Made by a program: the position numbers and the translations under genes
DNA from: UBA1479 sp048263775
Lineage (GTDB): Bacteria > Pseudomonadota > Alphaproteobacteria > Rhodospirillales > Casp-alpha2
Length of the DNA stretch: 64,000 bases
Direction: 5' to 3'
Assembly (NCBI GenBank): GCA_048263775.1
Contig: JBLXDU010000005.1
Span: forward strand, 124,001-188,000
Shown here: in pieces, positions 1 to 7,106 of the stretch
How positions within the stretch are numbered: position 1 is the first letter of the stretch
Layout: each line of letters begins with the position of its first letter
Notes under the pieces: model-generated
Seen by the model: the letters and a program-made list of their open reading frames with translations, nothing else
The model's database searches: none
Told to the model about the DNA's origin: nothing

Positions 1-601
1 CTCCCGGCTTGCCTTGAACAGGCTGCAGGGTGACCGCGCCGAGGGATGCCGACATAAGATCCGCCAGCTCATCCCCCCGTCCGCCATGATGGATGAAGGT
101 GACTGTGCCGCCGCCCCGCACCAGCCGGGCGGCCGTCCGCACCCAATCGGCCAGTTGGGCCCGCCCCTCCACCGTCGCCATTGCCTTCACCGGATCAGGC
201 GAAGGGCGAGAGGTGCCGGCCTTTTGAAAGGGCGGATTGGCCATGACATGATCGAACGCCCCGGCCCCGATGCCGTCCGGCGGAGTCAGCAGGTCCCCCG
301 CCATGAATTGGACCGCATCCGCCATGCCGTTGGCCGTGACACTTTCGCGGGCCAAGGCGATCAACGGTTCCTGAATATCCAGGCCGGTGACCGCCACCCC
401 GGCCACGCGATGGGCCAGACACAACGCCGCCGCCCCGGCACCGCATCCCAAGTCCAGCACGCGGTCGCCGGGCCGGGCCGGAACGGCCGCCTGCATCAGG
501 ATCGGGTCGATGGCGGAACGGTAGCCGCGCCGGGGCTGATAACAGACGACCCGGCCGTCCAACAGGCGGGTCTCCTCGGCGTCGATGGCGACAGAAGTCA
601 T
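1..601 (-). CDS. TrmN6-like tRNA adenine-N6 methyltransferase (partial, 3' end beyond window)
   Basis: A class I SAM-dependent methyltransferase read leftward from an ATG at 601 and running off the left edge after about 200 codons. Visible are the SAM-binding motif I (DLGCGAGA) roughly 45 residues from the start and the catalytic NPPF motif (MANPPFQK) about 115 residues in, the signature of N6-adenine methylases. The spacing and the N-terminal sequence fit the YfiC/TrmN6 group, which methylates A37 of tRNA1(Val); RNA versus other substrates cannot be told from sequence. It lies 8 bases after the end of the DUF2007 gene in the same direction, a pairing common next to the polyprenyl synthase gene in alphaproteobacteria. 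Confidence 0.8.
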   Translation of the reverse strand, partial: MTSVAIDAEETRLLDGRVVCYQPRRGYRSAIDPILMQAAVPARPGDRVLDLGCGAGAAALCLAHRVAGVAVTGLDIQEPLIALARESVTANGMADAVQFMAGDLLTPPDGIGAGAFDHVMANPPFQKAGTSRPSPDPVKAMATVEGRAQLADWVRTAARLVRGGGTVTFIHHGGRGDELADLMSASLGAVTLQPVQGKPG

Positions 602-609
602 GGCGCGCC

Positions 610-843
610 TCAATCCAGGGGGTCGCGTTCACCGCGGGCGATTTCCTCGGCCTCGACGATGACACGCTTGGCACGGGTAAGGTCGTCCTCGTCCACCATG
701 ATACGGCGCTGGATGGCCAGGACGTTGCCGTCCATGAAACTGGCGTGCATGTCGAACACCTGGGCCGGCACGTCGAGCGCGGCCAGCCGCGCCTGCATCC
801 AAGACAGCAGCACGGGATCGTTGGTGCGGAACAATTCGACCAT
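610..843 (-). CDS. DUF2007 family small protein
   Basis: A 77-residue soluble protein beginning MVELFRTNDPVLLSWMQ, matching the DUF2007 family (sometimes called putative prokaryotic signal-transducing protein). The fold is expected to be a small alpha/beta ferredoxin-like domain; no catalytic residues are evident. An upstream frame stays open to 1017, but the family's conserved N-terminus and the ATG at 843 set the start. It is followed after 8 bases by the TrmN6-like gene, so the two are likely co-transcribed, and it is divergent from the polyprenyl synthase gene, sharing a 118-base promoter region. Function unknown. Confidence 0.8.
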   Translation of the reverse strand: MVELFRTNDPVLLSWMQARLAALDVPAQVFDMHASFMDGNVLAIQRRIMVDEDDLTRAKRVIVEAEEIARGERDPLD

Positions 844-961
844 GGCGCGCCCCTTCCCCGCCCCGTCCGTCGCAGTTGACCATGGGGCCTGACGGTCCCT
901 ATGCTCACGGCTCCTGGAACAACCGTCAAGCGACGAACAATCGGATATAAGGGGAAGCGCC

Positions 962-1978
962 GTGGCCCTTGTGGTCGACCTTGAAGGCGAACGCCAAAAG
1001 AAACCCAACCTGGACAAGCTTCAGGCCCTGGTCGCCGACGACCTGAAAGCCGTGAACGAGGTCATCGTCCAGCGCATGGAAAGCCCGGTCGCGCTGATTC
1101 CGCAGCTGGCGGGGCATCTGGTCGCGTCCGGCGGCAAGCGTCTGCGCCCCATCCTGACTCTCGCCTCGGCCCGTATGTGCGGCTACCAAGGCAACCGACA
1201 CATCCCGCTGGCCGCCTGTGTCGAATTCATCCATACGGCGACCCTTCTGCACGATGACGTGGTCGATGAAAGCGAACTGCGCCGGGGCCAGGCATCGGCC
1301 AACGCGGTCTGGGGCAACCAGGCCAGTGTGCTGGTCGGCGATTTCCTGTTTTCCCGTGCGTTCCAGGTGATGGTCGCCGACGGCGCGATCAAGGTGTTGA
1401 AAATTCTGTCCGACGCCTCGGCGGTGATCGCCGAGGGCGAGGTCATGCAACTGATGACCACCGGCGACACGGCAACAGGCGAAGCCAACTATCTGGAAGT
1501 CATCACCGCCAAGACGGCGGAACTGTTCGCTGCCGCCTGCCGCATCGGCGCCGTGGTCGCCGAACGCCCCAAGGCGGAAGAAGACGCCCTGCTGTCCTAC
1601 GGCACCAATCTGGGCATCGCGTTTCAACTGATCGACGACGTGCTGGACTATTCAGCCAAGCAGGCCGAACTGGGCAAGACCGTGGGCGACGATTTCCGCG
1701 AGGGTAAGATTTCGCTGCCGACGATCCTGGCGTTCAACCGGGGCAACGAGGCCGAACGCACGTTCTGGCGCCGCACGCTTGAGGACATGGACCAGACCGA
1801 CGACGATTTGGCCCATGCCATCACCCTGATGACCAAGCATCATGCCCTGTCCGACACGGTCGACCGGGCGCGGCATTACGGCGCCGTGGCGCGTGATGCA
1901 CTCGGCATCTTCCCCGACAATGCACAGAAACAGGCACTGCTGGAACTGGTCGATTTCTGTATTGAGCGGGCGTACTGA
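962..1978 (+). CDS. Long-chain polyprenyl (octa/decaprenyl) diphosphate synthase
   Basis: A 338-residue trans-isoprenyl diphosphate synthase that extends farnesyl or geranylgeranyl diphosphate with isopentenyl diphosphate to make the ubiquinone side chain (Q10 is usual in alphaproteobacteria, so decaprenyl is the likely product; chain length is inferred). Both aspartate-rich Mg-diphosphate motifs are present: DDVVD at residues 98-102 and DDVLD at 225-229, plus the substrate-binding GGKRLRP at 57-63. The start is GTG at 962, preceded by an AGGGGAA ribosome-binding site. No downstream partner in the same direction. Confidence 0.9.
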   Translation: MALVVDLEGERQKKPNLDKLQALVADDLKAVNEVIVQRMESPVALIPQLAGHLVASGGKRLRPILTLASARMCGYQGNRHIPLAACVEFIHTATLLHDDVVDESELRRGQASANAVWGNQASVLVGDFLFSRAFQVMVADGAIKVLKILSDASAVIAEGEVMQLMTTGDTATGEANYLEVITAKTAELFAAACRIGAVVAERPKAEEDALLSYGTNLGIAFQLIDDVLDYSAKQAELGKTVGDDFREGKISLPTILAFNRGNEAERTFWRRTLEDMDQTDDDLAHAITLMTKHHALSDTVDRARHYGAVARDALGIFPDNAQKQALLELVDFCIERAY

Positions 1979-2020
1979 CCTAAATTCTGCGTCCGGCGCC
2001 GACCGGCCGCGATTCCCGGT

Positions 2021-2293
2021 TCAGTCCTTGGACTTCTTGCCGCGCGGTTTCAACTTCGCGCTGTCCTTGCCGTCGAAATCGCCGACGCCGCTTTCGATGG
2101 CATAGCAGGCCAGCCGGACGGACAGCGGGATTTCCACCGTCTTTCCGTCGCGCTCACCCTTTTCATAGTACTGGATGATGCGGGGCTTCAGGCCCAGCGC
2201 CTTTGCCGCGTCCTTCTGCGACAACTTGTGGCGCTTGCGCCAATGCCGGAATGCGTCGCCGTCCATGCTCATGGTTTGCATCTCATGTGTCAT
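2021..2293 (-). CDS. Small helix-turn-helix (XRE-like) protein with basic tail
   Basis: A 90-residue protein with an XRE/Cro-type helix-turn-helix at about residues 14-48 (FRHWRKRHKLSQKDAAKALG) and a lysine-rich C-terminal tail (KLKPRGKKSKD). It starts only 6 bases after the stop of the ParA-like gene, so it is almost certainly translated from the same message as that ATPase and probably the CYTH-CHAD gene before it. It could be an autoregulator, or a DNA-binding or adaptor partner of the ATPase; the sequence does not decide. Confidence 0.75.
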   Translation of the reverse strand: MTHEMQTMSMDGDAFRHWRKRHKLSQKDAAKALGLKPRIIQYYEKGERDGKTVEIPLSVRLACYAIESGVGDFDGKDSAKLKPRGKKSKD

Positions 2294-2299
2294 GGCAAT

Positions 2300-2926
2300 T
2301 TAGTTCGTCTCGACAAAGGTGATCAATGGGGACCAATCCGCCTGAGCATCCAGGGATCGCCGATCACCCTTGTCGAACACGCTGACGCCCGAATAAGCCC
2401 CATCCGTATAAAGCGCCCGGTCGGCGATGATCGTCCCCACCGGATGGTCCAGGGTTTCGATGAATGTGTCCAATTCCTGGGCCGAGCGCGTGCGCGCCCG
2501 CACCCGGTTACCGACCAGGATTACCGGCTTTTTGTGGCTGCGGATCGGCTTCAGATCGTCGATTTTCTTCAGAAACCGCTGCGTCGCCGCCTGATCGAAT
2601 GCCGAAGGCAGGATCGGCAGGATGATGACCTCGGCCATCTTCAGCAATTCGCGGAACCGCGCCAGACCAAGCGCAGCCGGCGCATCGATGACCAGACGCT
2701 GCACCTTCTTGGGCGGCGCCTTGAACGTCTTGGTCCAATCCAGCCCGGTGATGTCCGGAAGGTCCGCGGGGCGACGCTTGAGCCAGGACAAACTGCTTTT
2801 CTGGCTGTCGACATCGGCCAGCGCCGTGTTCAGCCCCCCCTGGGCGAAGGCCGCAGCCAGGTTCGTCGCGATGGTCGTCTTGCCGCAACCGCCTTTGGAA
2901 TTTGCGATCAGAATCGCGCGCGCCAT
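2300..2926 (-). CDS. Orphan ParA/McdA-type positioning ATPase
   Basis: A 208-residue deviant Walker ATPase. Walker A is KGGCGKTT at residues 11-18 with the signature lysine K11; Walker A' is DVDSQ at 38-42; Walker B is LVIDAP at 78-83. This is the short ParA form that lacks the N-terminal DNA-binding domain of plasmid ParA and instead dimerises with ATP and binds DNA nonspecifically. There is no parB or parS beside it, so it is not the chromosomal segregation ParA. It lies 31 bases after a CYTH-CHAD gene and 6 bases before a small HTH gene, all in one direction. MipZ or a cellulose or flagellar MinD-like protein are less likely from the length and motifs. Confidence 0.85.
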   Translation of the reverse strand: MARAILIANSKGGCGKTTIATNLAAAFAQGGLNTALADVDSQKSSLSWLKRRPADLPDITGLDWTKTFKAPPKKVQRLVIDAPAALGLARFRELLKMAEVIILPILPSAFDQAATQRFLKKIDDLKPIRSHKKPVILVGNRVRARTRSAQELDTFIETLDHPVGTIIADRALYTDGAYSGVSVFDKGDRRSLDAQADWSPLITFVETN

Positions 2927-2957
2927 ATCCGTCGTCCCTCTGCCAACTTGCCGGTGG

Positions 2958-4628
2958 CTATTTGCCCTTGCGCCAGAACGGCGGGGCGCTGGTGAACGTG
3001 TCCCAATCGGTCAGCAGGCGCGGTTCACTATCGTAGAGCCCCCGCGCGTGCCAGCCCATGATGGCGGCCGAAGCCTTGTCGATCGCCGCTGCCTTGCCGC
3101 CCCGTCCGCCCGGATGGTCGGCGGCCAGATCGGCCAGCAGGGTTTCCGCCACGGCGACGTCGTTGAGATGACCGAAATCGTCCTGCAAGCGTTCCAGCGC
3201 GCGCAGATATTTCTTCTTGGCGGGCGAGTCATACAGCGCCTGCAGAAAATCCGTGTTGTAGCGCAGCTTCTTGAGCCGGATGCGCAACAGATGCCGCGCC
3301 GGCACATCCAGTTTCGCCAGGCCGTCGCCGGCGCGCAGCGCCTTCTTATGGGCACGGTTGAGGATCGAGGCCGCCCAATCCATGATCGGCTGGGCCAGCG
3401 GGTGATCCGGCGGACAGGGCTGCGGTGCCCAGCCCTGGGTTTCCGTGAAGGCCGACAGGCGCAGCACCAGCCCGGCATAGCGCGGCGATTTCAGGGCTTC
3501 GCGCACCAGGGCATAGGCGTCGAGCCTGCGATCCTCGGCTGCGGCGGCCAATTCGATCATGGCCGCCGGCTCGACCCCCGCCTTTTGCGGCGGGCCGAGA
3601 ATTTCGGCGACGAACACGTCCCAGTCGCGGGCCGGGCCGAACTGGTCGGCAATCCATTTCAATTCCGCCTTCAACCAGTCCACCCGGGCCGGATCGAGCA
3701 ACTTGGAAAACACCGACAGCATGGAACGCATGCGCCGGACGGCAACGCGGAACTGATGCACGCCTTCCGGATCCGTGCCCTCGATGGCCGGCTCTTCGTT
3801 GGCCAACATGTGGCGGGCTCCCGCGCGCAAAATCTCGGCGATGGCCGCGTTGACCGATTGATCGGGGCGCAGAGTCGTGCGTCCGGCGCGCACGGGAACA
3901 ACCTTGGGCGGCGTCAGCAGCCGGTAGCCGCGCGCCGCCTTGGTTTCCTGAATAATCGTTAGGCCCGCCGTCTGCTGTAGCTCCAGCGCCACCTCGAACA
4001 GGTCGCGGGGATCGCCCTGCAACAGTTCCAGTTCGCATTCCTGAATCTTCTCGCGCAGCTTGGCGCGGGCGCCCTTTACCGGGATGCCCGCGGCGTTGCG
4101 ATTCACGGCGACGACCTCACCATTGTCGATGGCGATTTCGATGCGGCTTTCCGGGCCCATGGCGCCACGGCGGGTAACCACCGCCCGCTCGCGGGTAAAG
4201 TGGGTACGGAAGGTTTCCTGCAACTCGCCGGGCAAGACAAGCCCCATGACCTCAACCGCCGCCTCGGGCAAAAGGTCCAGACGCGGGGTCAGGCTGTCGA
4301 CGTCCTGTTCCCACTCACCGCGCGCAAACAGGGCGCCGGTGCCGTCGTTTTGCGATTTCACGTTCTGGATGAACCGGCCCTTCTTGCGGCGCACGCGCAA
4401 GGTCGCCCCCCGCCGGCCAAGCCGCATGTCCGGGGTGTCGTAATAGACGCTTTCCAGATCGTCGGTAACCCAGGTGAGGCGGTTGCCGGACAGGCCTTGG
4501 GCCACCTTCCGGACGGCGCGCAGTTGGGCAGCCGTGCCGCCCAGCTTGCATTCGTATTCCCGGTCGCCTGTTCCATCGGCTTGGGGTGCCGTTGACGTCA
4601 ATGACACGCCTCCCCGACCACGCTGCAT
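2958..4628 (-). CDS. CYTH and CHAD domain protein (inorganic polyphosphate-related)
   Basis: About 556 residues. The N-terminal CYTH domain shows the ExExK signature (E24, E26, K28) and a run of Arg/Lys/Glu strands as in triphosphate tunnel metalloenzymes, which hydrolyse tripolyphosphate or act on similar phosphates. The C-terminal half (roughly residues 250-540) is a CHAD helical domain with its conserved HQFRVAVRRMRSML helix and further His/Arg/Lys-rich helices, a polyphosphate-binding module. ATG at 4628 was chosen; TTG codons upstream to 4661 also stay open and lack a clear ribosome-binding site. Probably first gene of an operon with the ParA-like ATPase and the HTH protein. Confidence 0.88.
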   Translation of the reverse strand: MQRGRGGVSLTSTAPQADGTGDREYECKLGGTAAQLRAVRKVAQGLSGNRLTWVTDDLESVYYDTPDMRLGRRGATLRVRRKKGRFIQNVKSQNDGTGALFARGEWEQDVDSLTPRLDLLPEAAVEVMGLVLPGELQETFRTHFTRERAVVTRRGAMGPESRIEIAIDNGEVVAVNRNAAGIPVKGARAKLREKIQECELELLQGDPRDLFEVALELQQTAGLTIIQETKAARGYRLLTPPKVVPVRAGRTTLRPDQSVNAAIAEILRAGARHMLANEEPAIEGTDPEGVHQFRVAVRRMRSMLSVFSKLLDPARVDWLKAELKWIADQFGPARDWDVFVAEILGPPQKAGVEPAAMIELAAAAEDRRLDAYALVREALKSPRYAGLVLRLSAFTETQGWAPQPCPPDHPLAQPIMDWAASILNRAHKKALRAGDGLAKLDVPARHLLRIRLKKLRYNTDFLQALYDSPAKKKYLRALERLQDDFGHLNDVAVAETLLADLAADHPGGRGGKAAAIDKASAAIMGWHARGLYDSEPRLLTDWDTFTSAPPFWRKGK

Positions 4629-4963
4629 GCTGTCCGTCAAAATGCCCCCCCGCCAGACCAATGAAGTCCCGCGTTTGATCCCTGTTTACGCGTCCGTGGC
4701 TTGCCGCATATCGCATAAAACCGCACAAAGTGCGTATTTTCAGACTACATCCCGCCCCCACCGCGATCAATCAAGAAATTCACCCATGGCGGCGGCCCGC
4801 GCGCGCGGGTTTACGGCCCCGCCGGACGGCGGAAAAGCGACGCGTGACGACGGCGCGTTCAGGCGCTTGCTCTGGCCCTCAAGCACCGCTATAACGGGCG
4901 CCCGTCGCGGCCCGGCAGCAAGGGACCTCAAGTTCCTTCCGGCTTTTTCCGCGGCGTCCATGC
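4629..4963. other. Intergenic region, divergent promoters for CYTH-CHAD gene and tRNA-Pro
   Basis: No convincing coding sequence. It separates the minus-strand CYTH-CHAD gene from the plus-strand tRNA gene and should hold both promoters. A short inverted repeat (CGCAC AAA GTGCG) near 4723-4735 is followed by TATTTT on the plus strand, too weak to call. Confidence 0.5.
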
Positions 4964-5040
4964 CGGAGTGTAGCTCAGCCTGGTAGAGCACCGTCTTCGG
5001 GAGGCGGGGGTCGGAGGTTCGAATCCTCTCACTCCGACCA
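4964..5040 (+). tRNA. tRNA-Pro (anticodon CGG)
   Basis: A 77-base cloverleaf with encoded CCA. Acceptor arm CGGAGTG (4964-4970) pairs with CACTCCG, discriminator A at 5037, CCA at 5038-5040. Anticodon stem CCGTC (4991-4995) pairs with GGCGG (5003-5007, one G-U), loop TTCGGGA, anticodon CGG at 4998-5000, reading CCG proline codons. T arm has GGTTCGAATCC. C1-G72 is typical of bacterial tRNA-Pro. Confidence 0.97.
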
Positions 5041-5071
5041 TTCCGGGCGAAAGCCCGATATGTCGAAACGG

Positions 5072-5112
5072 AAACGGCCCCTGGGGATTTTATCCCCCAG
5101 GGGCCGTTTTTC
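5072..5112 (+). terminator. Rho-independent terminator of tRNA-Pro
   Basis: A long perfect stem, AACGGCCCCTGGGG pairing with CCCCAGGGGCCGTT, with a short AT-rich loop and a following run of T residues (5105-5111). It sits 32 bases after the tRNA. Confidence 0.92.
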
Positions 5113-5206
5113 CGTTCCGGGCACCGGTCTCTCGCCAGCGGCCGGCGCTCTTTTCAGCGGCAGGTGCTAACCCGCGCCAAGCGGAACGTGTCTGATCTGC
5201 TTGCCG

Positions 5207-5491
5207 CTATTCGGCGGCGACCAGGCTACGGGCCTGGTTCAGCGTGGCGGCGGCGTCGCGGAAGTTGCCGTCGGCACATTCCGTGCGGGCCCGCTCGACC
5301 AACTGGTTGAACATCAGTTCGGCGGCTTCGCCGACGACGGGGTTTTCGTCCTTCGACTTCAGCGTATCAGTGATGACCTGTTCACAAACCGGCAGGGTGG
5401 CGATGTCCTGCGCGGAGACGGCCGTGGCGAACGGCACGAAAGAAAGAAAGCCAAGAACGGCGACAGTCTTTTTGGCGCTCGAAAGCGACAT
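5207..5491 (-). CDS. Small secreted protein of unknown function
   Basis: A 94-residue protein with an N-terminal signal peptide (MSLSSAKKTVAVLGFLSF... cleaved probably after AVSA, about residue 27), leaving a periplasmic domain of about 67 residues that looks all-helical. Two cysteines (in LPVCEQV and RTECADG) could form a disulfide. The ATG at 5491 is preceded by GGAG at a good distance. It stands alone between the tRNA-Pro terminator and a region without genes. I do not recognise a named family. Confidence 0.7.
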   Translation of the reverse strand: MSLSSAKKTVAVLGFLSFVPFATAVSAQDIATLPVCEQVITDTLKSKDENPVVGEAAELMFNQLVERARTECADGNFRDAAATLNQARSLVAAE

Positions 5492-5898
5492 GGAAGTACT
5501 CCATCAAAGGCGCTCCCCGGTTCCATCCAGGGGCGCTGAGAGTGACGCATTAAGGGCTGAACAAGCAGCATGTGGCGCCTGACACCGCAACCCCATCCGG
5601 TTTTCCGGAAGGCCGCGCGAGCGGCGCGTCCAATTCCTTTGCAGGGACGCGCGCGACAGGTCTTCAATCCCAGAGTCCTCAATTGCGGATAATACGCCTT
5701 TCCTGGGCCGAACCCCAGGAAATCCGGGGCCCAAGTCCCCGCAAGAACATCATGACAGCAATCTCTAAAATGCATTTGACGGCCCGCCGGGCCGGGACCT
5801 GGCGCTTTCGCTCCCGCGTTTAATTGGCTAGGTTAGGCGGCCGAAGGGGAGGAGCACTGCTCCTTGCAGATTCAAGAACCACACGCCGGGGCCGTGCC
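5492..5898. other. Intergenic region between divergent small secreted protein and lipoprotein genes
   Basis: No convincing gene. It carries one compact inverted repeat, TTTCCTGGG (5699-5707) and CCCAGGAAA (5714-5722) with a 6-base loop, not followed by a T run on either strand. Promoters for both flanking genes are expected here. Confidence 0.45.
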
Positions 5899-6642
5899 AT
5901 GACTTCTTTGACCGAAACGCCGCACAGCACCACCAGGGCCCGCCGTTTCGCGGCCGCACCGGCGCTGGCCGCCCTCTTACTACTCGGCGGGTGTGAGACG
6001 GCCAACAATGCCCTCTCGACCGTTGCCGACAAATCCGCGGAATTGTGGAACACCATGTCGTCGCCGTTTAACCGCGGCGAGGACAAGGAATTCAGCCGTG
6101 ATCCCACCCGCGAACGCCGCGCCGACGTGGAGAAATGGGAACGCATCCGCGGGTCCGATGATCCGACCGTGTTCCAGACCTTCATCGAGACCTACCCGGA
6201 CAGCGCCCTGACCCATCTGGCGCGCCGTCGGCTGGCGACCCTGCAGCCGACCCAAGGCACGCATGTTCCCTCGACCTTTGCAACGGAACAGCCGCGGCCG
6301 CCTGCTGTTCGCCACGCTGCCGGGCAGATGCCGCCGCCCGCCCCGCCGGGCCAATTCCCCGTACCCTGGGTTCTGGGCCGTTGGGCCATCGATTGTTCGC
6401 GCAAGGAAGGCGGCAACGGCGTCACCTATAATCAAGTCGACGCCGGCAAGATCCGGGTCATCCGTGATGACGGCAGCGCCGCCGTCTACACCGTGCGCCG
6501 TGAGGACGACATCCTGGTGCTGGAGGCCGACGGCCTGATCTATCAGGACAAGATCGTCAGTGCGACGGAGCTTCGGTCCTACGCCGTCAAGTACAACAAC
6601 CAATGGCACGAGGTAGACCTCGTCTACCGCAAGTGCGACTGA
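5899..6642 (+). CDS. Predicted lipoprotein, SEL1/caspase-associated-like repeat segment and C-terminal beta domain
   Basis: 247 residues from the ATG at 5899. A lipoprotein signal ends in LLLGGC with the lipidated cysteine at residue 32. A segment around residues 85-125 (WERIRGSDDPTVFQTFIETYP and following) resembles the short helical repeat often found in peptidase C14-linked proteins. A proline-rich linker follows, then a C-terminal domain (about 165-247) starting VPWVLGRWAIDCS with two cysteines and many strands. An upstream frame to 5824 is open but would bury the lipobox. Function unknown; likely at the inner or outer membrane facing the periplasm. Confidence 0.72.
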   Translation: MTSLTETPHSTTRARRFAAAPALAALLLLGGCETANNALSTVADKSAELWNTMSSPFNRGEDKEFSRDPTRERRADVEKWERIRGSDDPTVFQTFIETYPDSALTHLARRRLATLQPTQGTHVPSTFATEQPRPPAVRHAAGQMPPPAPPGQFPVPWVLGRWAIDCSRKEGGNGVTYNQVDAGKIRVIRDDGSAAVYTVRREDDILVLEADGLIYQDKIVSATELRSYAVKYNNQWHEVDLVYRKCD

Positions 6643-6683
6643 CCGTCGCCTACACTCCACCCGATTCGCCACCAAACGCAAAA

Positions 6684-6711
6684 CCCCGGCCCGCGCGAAC
6701 GCGGACCGGGG
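6684..6711 (-). terminator. Hairpin terminator for the minus-strand mini-transcript
   Basis: Twelve-base arms with one mismatch and a 4-base loop (CCCCGGCCCGCG / CGAA / CGCGGACCGGGG). On the minus strand it is followed directly by TTTTGCGTTT, a fair U tract; on the plus strand the following bases are GC-rich. It therefore best ends a leftward transcript covering the 34-codon ORF, and may also stop readthrough from the lipoprotein gene. Confidence 0.65.
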
Positions 6712-6773
6712 CCGTGGGTTTGCCAATCCTTGGGGTCGGATCGGGCATAATGCCCAAATGAATTCGAACCCGC

Positions 6774-6878
6774 CTAGCGGGGATTATTGGTGCGATTAAC
6801 GCCGTAGGCAGCAGCCGCCATGAACGCGAGAGCAGCGGCGATGCAAACACCAAGAAAAATCATGCTTCCTGTCGTCAT
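6774..6878 (-). CDS. Candidate 34-residue single-pass membrane protein, FNR-controlled
   Basis: ATG at 6878, stop TAG at 6774-6776. The peptide begins MTTGSMIFLGVCIAAALAFM, has one strongly hydrophobic stretch (about residues 5-25) and ends in a short polar tail (GVNRTNNPR), the layout of small membrane proteins that sit beside oxidases or transporters. A perfect FNR box lies 61 bases upstream, at the right place for a class II activated promoter starting near 6904, and a hairpin with U tract lies 63 bases downstream. The ribosome-binding site is weak (GGGA ten bases before the ATG). The transcript could alternatively be a regulatory RNA. No homologue recognised. Confidence 0.5.
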   Translation of the reverse strand: MTTGSMIFLGVCIAAALAFMAAAAYGVNRTNNPR

Positions 6879-6938
6879 CTTTCGAAATTCCCGTGGTTTC
6901 AATGACGCAACTTTAGGGTGCCGGAATAGGCTTCGGCA

Positions 6939-6952
6939 TTGATCTAGATCAA
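6939..6952 (-). promoter_or_regulatory. FNR/Anr-type binding site
   Basis: TTGATCTAGATCAA is an exact match to the FNR consensus TTGAT-N4-ATCAA. Read leftward, a -10-like CTAAAG/TAAAGT hexamer lies about 22 bases from the box, giving a start near 6904 with the box centred at -41.5. The rightward direction, toward the DctP gene at 7107, shows no such -10. Oxygen-responsive control is inferred. Confidence 0.8.
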
Positions 6953-7106
6953 TAATCCGGGAGGGGCGGCACGGAGTGCTCCCGACATATCCACAGATTG
7001 TGAATAACCCCGCGGCCTAAGGACTCCGAGCCCCGGATCACTTCAGGTACACTTGCGCGCCCGTCGAGGGCCGCCCAAGGGAGGGTGGAACGGAAAGGTC
7101 ATCATC

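Noticed and set aside
4964..5040. tRNA-Pro as an integration site of a mobile element
   Set aside because: No integrase gene and no repeat of the tRNA 3' end was seen within the window.
5699..5722. Hairpin TTTCCTGGG/CCCAGGAAA as a terminator
   Set aside because: No T run follows on either strand and no gene ends nearby.
5824..5898. Upstream extension of the lipoprotein gene to 5824
   Set aside because: It would place 25 residues before the lipoprotein signal and has no ribosome-binding site.
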